A stretch of DNA of 5,194 nucleotides from an uncultured Oscillibacter sp. (GTDB lineage: Bacteria > Bacillota_A > Clostridia > Oscillospirales > Oscillospiraceae), in assembly GCA_902462475.1 (NCBI GenBank), contig CABQCB010000145.1:1-5194 (forward strand). Direction: 5' to 3'. Shown here piece by piece: positions 5,123 to 5,194 of this stretch; positions within the stretch are counted from its first letter, which is position 1, and the number at the start of each line of letters is the position of its first letter. The notes under the pieces are model-generated. The model saw only the letters and a list, made by a program, of their open reading frames with translations, did no database searches and was not told the origin of the DNA. Made by a program: the position numbers and the translations under genes.

Positions 5123-5194
5123 TTATTCTCCCTGGGGCGCGGGGGCTCCGCCCTCGCCGCCCTTACTGCGGCGGCGGCCGCCCCGGTGATGGGG
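5123..5194 (-). CDS. C-terminal tail of an unidentified basic protein (cut by right edge)
   Basis: The last 23 codons of a minus-strand gene enter from the right edge and end at TAA (5125-5123). The tail reads PHHRGGRRRSKGG followed by EGGAPAPGE: low-complexity, rich in glycine, arginine and histidine. Such disordered basic tails occur on RNA- or DNA-binding proteins, but this is too little to name one. The reading frame is supported by the stop sitting 11 bases ahead of a strong terminator in the same direction. Confidence 0.55.
   Translation of the reverse strand, partial: PHHRGGRRRSKGGEGGAPAPQGE

Noticed and set aside
1..5194. tRNA, rRNA, CRISPR arrays, insertion sequences or integration sites
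   Set aside because: No cloverleaf-like sequence, spaced repeats, transposase motifs or terminal repeats were found on reading both strands. Base composition looks even apart from the short AT-rich promoter and leader stretches.

Overview
The window is GC-rich DNA with strongly G/C-ending codons. Gene content, a purine riboswitch and YtrA-type regulation together suggest a high-GC member of the Clostridia, perhaps Oscillospiraceae (Flavonifractor/Oscillibacter-like). That placement is an inference from gene content and protein style; no marker gene is present. There is no sign of mobile elements, CRISPR or RNA genes other than cis-regulatory RNA.

Layout, left to right. (1) At 1-551 on the minus strand is the N-terminal two thirds of a ZIP-family (GufA-like) metal transporter, cut by the left edge. 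(2) At 552-855 is a divergent intergenic region holding a plus-strand promoter, a purine riboswitch aptamer of the guanine class (686-753) and an overlapping intrinsic terminator (750-797). (3) At 856-2127 (+) is guanine deaminase, guaD. (4) At 2135-2165 is a bidirectional terminator closing guaD and the convergent minus-strand operon. (5) At 4041 down to 2167 (-) is a three-gene operon with overlapping reading frames: a YtrA-type GntR repressor, an ABC ATPase and a six-helix ABC permease. Its promoter carries a perfect 9-bp inverted repeat over the -10 box. (6) At 5046-4198 (-) is a Cof-type HAD hydrolase with its own terminator. (7) At 5123-5194 (-) is the C-terminal tail of an unidentified basic protein, followed by a strong terminator.

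The most notable system is the guanine riboswitch upstream of guanine deaminase. The terminator 5' arm shares nucleotides with the 3' strand of aptamer helix P1, so ligand-bound aptamer and complete terminator cannot coexist. This is the layout of an ON switch, as in the adenine switch of pbuE. It makes physiological sense for a gene that destroys the ligand: excess guanine would switch on its own deamination to xanthine. Well-studied guanine-class switches in Bacillus are mostly OFF switches on synthesis and uptake genes. The ABC operon looks autoregulated: the GntR protein probably binds the palindrome at its own promoter and is relieved by an unknown signal, possibly envelope stress as for B. 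subtilis YtrA.
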